64,000 bases of DNA from Streptomyces ferrugineus (GTDB lineage: Bacteria; Actinomycetota; Actinomycetes; Streptomycetales; Streptomycetaceae), in assembly GCF_015160855.1 (NCBI RefSeq), contig NZ_CP063373.1, positions 5,828,001 to 5,892,000 of the forward strand, read 5' to 3'. Shown here one piece after another: positions 63,009 through 64,000 of the stretch. Position 1 is the first letter of the stretch, and each line of letters begins with the position of its first letter. Both the position numbers and the translations under genes were made by a program. The notes beneath the pieces were generated by a model. It was not told the origin of the DNA, ran no database searches, and worked only from the letters and a program-made list of their open reading frames with translations.

Positions 63009-63020
63009 TGGTCCGGACCA
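63009..63020. promoter_or_regulatory. DasR-like dre site
   Basis: TGGTCCGGACCA is a perfect 12-bp palindrome matching the DasR responsive element TGGTCTAGACCA except for the two central bases, 33 bases before the lipoprotein start. DasR represses chitin and N-acetylglucosamine genes in Streptomyces. Confidence 0.6.
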
Positions 63021-63052
63021 TTCCCGCGAGGCCGCCCCCGGGAGGCAGAGTC

Positions 63053-64000
63053 GTGCGACGTGTTCTCGTTCTCGTTTCCGCCGTCTGCGCGGCGTCGGCG
63101 CTGCTCTCGTCCTGTGCTTGGGGCGGGCCGGACGGGGACGGCGGCGGACGGCTGCCCGGGGCGCCCACCGGTGTCACGGCCGACGCGGGCAGTGCGACCA
63201 GCGTGCATGTCATGTGGAACGCGGTCTCGGCGGATCGCGGCATCCGGGTCTACGAGGTGTATCGCGGCCCTACAAAGGTCAAGGAAGTCACGGGCTCGGA
63301 GCACATGGTGGATGTCACCATGCTCAAGCCGTCCACCTCCTATGCGTTCAGCGTGCGGGCCCGTGACACGGATGGGCGCCTCGGGCCGCCCAGCAAGGTG
63401 GTCCGGGCGACCACTCCGGCGGCCGTGGCCGCCGACAACGAGGCCCCTGCGCCACCGGGGAAGGCCACGGCCCGTGCGGTCGGCAGCCGCGCGGTCCAGC
63501 TGTCGTGGACGGCCGCGACGGACGACCGGGATGTGGTGTCGTACGACATCCATCAGGGCGACACAAAGATCCACAGTGTGGGCGGGAACCAGACGGCGAC
63601 CGTGGTCACCGGGCTGAGGCCGGGCACCCGTTACTCGTTCACCGTCCGGGCGCGGGACGCCGCCGACAACCTCTCCCCGCCCACGGCGGCCGTCCGGCTC
63701 GCCACCCCCGGCACCGACGACGGACGCGGCACCGCGCCCAGCGGGTTCCGGGCCACGACCCATCGCGCGGACGGGGCGTACCACCTCGACCTGAGCTGGG
63801 TGCCGCCACGCGTCGACGGTGTCGTCACCGAGTACCGGATCGAGCTCGACGGCCGTACGGCGACCTCGCTGGTGTACGGCGCGAGCCCGCCTCGCGAGCG
63901 GGCCACGTACAGCTTCTACCTGGGCCCGGAGCGCGGCGTGAGCCACCGGGTGCGGATCCGGGGCAGGCTGCCGGACGGCACCTGGGGCGGCTTCTCGGCG
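63053..64000 (+). CDS. Fibronectin type III repeat lipoprotein, 3'-truncated
   Basis: GTG 63053 after GGAGG opens a frame that runs off the window (at least 316 codons). The N-terminus is a lipoprotein signal, LVSAVCAASALLSSC, with lipobox LSSC (Cys 21). At least two FN3 modules follow (LPGAPTGVTADAGSATSVHV; PPGKATARAVGSRAVQLSWT) and a third related domain begins near residue 225. FN3 linkers are typical of Streptomyces extracellular glycan-active proteins, and the dre-like site suggests co-regulation with chitin use. Any catalytic module would lie beyond the window. Confidence 0.85.
   Translation, partial: MRRVLVLVSAVCAASALLSSCAWGGPDGDGGGRLPGAPTGVTADAGSATSVHVMWNAVSADRGIRVYEVYRGPTKVKEVTGSEHMVDVTMLKPSTSYAFSVRARDTDGRLGPPSKVVRATTPAAVAADNEAPAPPGKATARAVGSRAVQLSWTAATDDRDVVSYDIHQGDTKIHSVGGNQTATVVTGLRPGTRYSFTVRARDAADNLSPPTAAVRLATPGTDDGRGTAPSGFRATTHRADGAYHLDLSWVPPRVDGVVTEYRIELDGRTATSLVYGASPPRERATYSFYLGPERGVSHRVRIRGRLPDGTWGGFSA

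Overview
The window is very GC-rich (third codon positions almost always G or C), has frequent GTG starts and translationally coupled ATGA/GTGA overlaps, and codes for Streptomyces-type proteins. It is almost certainly a Streptomyces chromosome or that of a close relative. Most of it (about 1-57.3 kb) looks like the Streptomyces counterpart of the mycobacterial DosR/DevR dormancy regulon, i.e. the locus governed in S. coelicolor by OsdR/OsdK: universal stress proteins, Acg-type nitroreductases, Rv1733c-like membrane proteins, CBS proteins, a DUF1876 protein, nicotinate phosphoribosyltransferase, NarL-family regulators and a GAF sensor kinase. Into this are woven genes for anaerobic energy and redox metabolism.

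Layout. 1-6.7 kb: a group 3b-like [NiFe] hydrogenase operon (FeS subunit cut by the window edge, cNMP-fold protein, flavin subunit, small and large subunits), a CBS-BON protein, then hypD and hypE. 6.8-19.6 kb (minus strand): Rv1733c-like protein, nitroreductase, flavodoxin, CBS-BON, GNAT-fused ADP-forming acyl-CoA synthetase, phosphoketolase, universal stress protein, Zn alcohol dehydrogenase, second stress protein, DoxX protein, carbamate kinase. 19.8-21.8 kb (plus): cNMP-fold protein, CBS-BON and a first DevR-like regulator, followed by a decayed alpha/beta-hydrolase. 22.9-30.5 kb: Ca2+-type P-ATPase, stress protein, P1B-5-like metal ATPase with a hemerythrin tail, ruined ABC permeases. 30.6-35.8 kb: GH65 phosphorylase, HAD mutase and stress-protein operon, then another stress protein and an internally deleted flavodoxin. 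36-43.2 kb: CBS and cNMP pair, stress protein, and a four-gene 2-oxoacid:ferredoxin oxidoreductase operon. 44-57.3 kb: sensor kinase, GAPDH, response regulator, stress protein, XRE/PPOX protein, second alcohol dehydrogenase, STAS protein, second nitroreductase/Rv1733c pair, DUF1876, pncB, pfkA, stress protein. 57.4-64 kb: a broken aldolase, dhaKLM, a TetR/SDR divergon, a GH75 chitosanase, and an FN3 lipoprotein cut by the window edge with a DasR-like site.

How the genes work together (inference). Sugar phosphates would enter by phosphorolysis (GH65 + HAD), PFK, GAPDH and phosphoketolase. Pyruvate would be oxidised by the ferredoxin-linked oxidoreductase. Acyl-CoA and carbamoyl phosphate would give ATP through the ADP-forming synthetase and carbamate kinase. 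Electrons would leave as H2 through the hydrogenase or as alcohols. The main unexplained signal is a 14-bp palindrome, GGGCCG-N2-CGGCCC, found as nine perfect copies, mostly upstream of stress genes; I propose it is the operator of the DevR-like regulators. A second recurring unit is a pair of genes, one for a single-domain cNMP-fold protein without a DNA-binding domain and one for a CBS-BON protein, present three times. Several genes are visibly decaying. I saw no tRNA, rRNA, CRISPR array or complete transposon.
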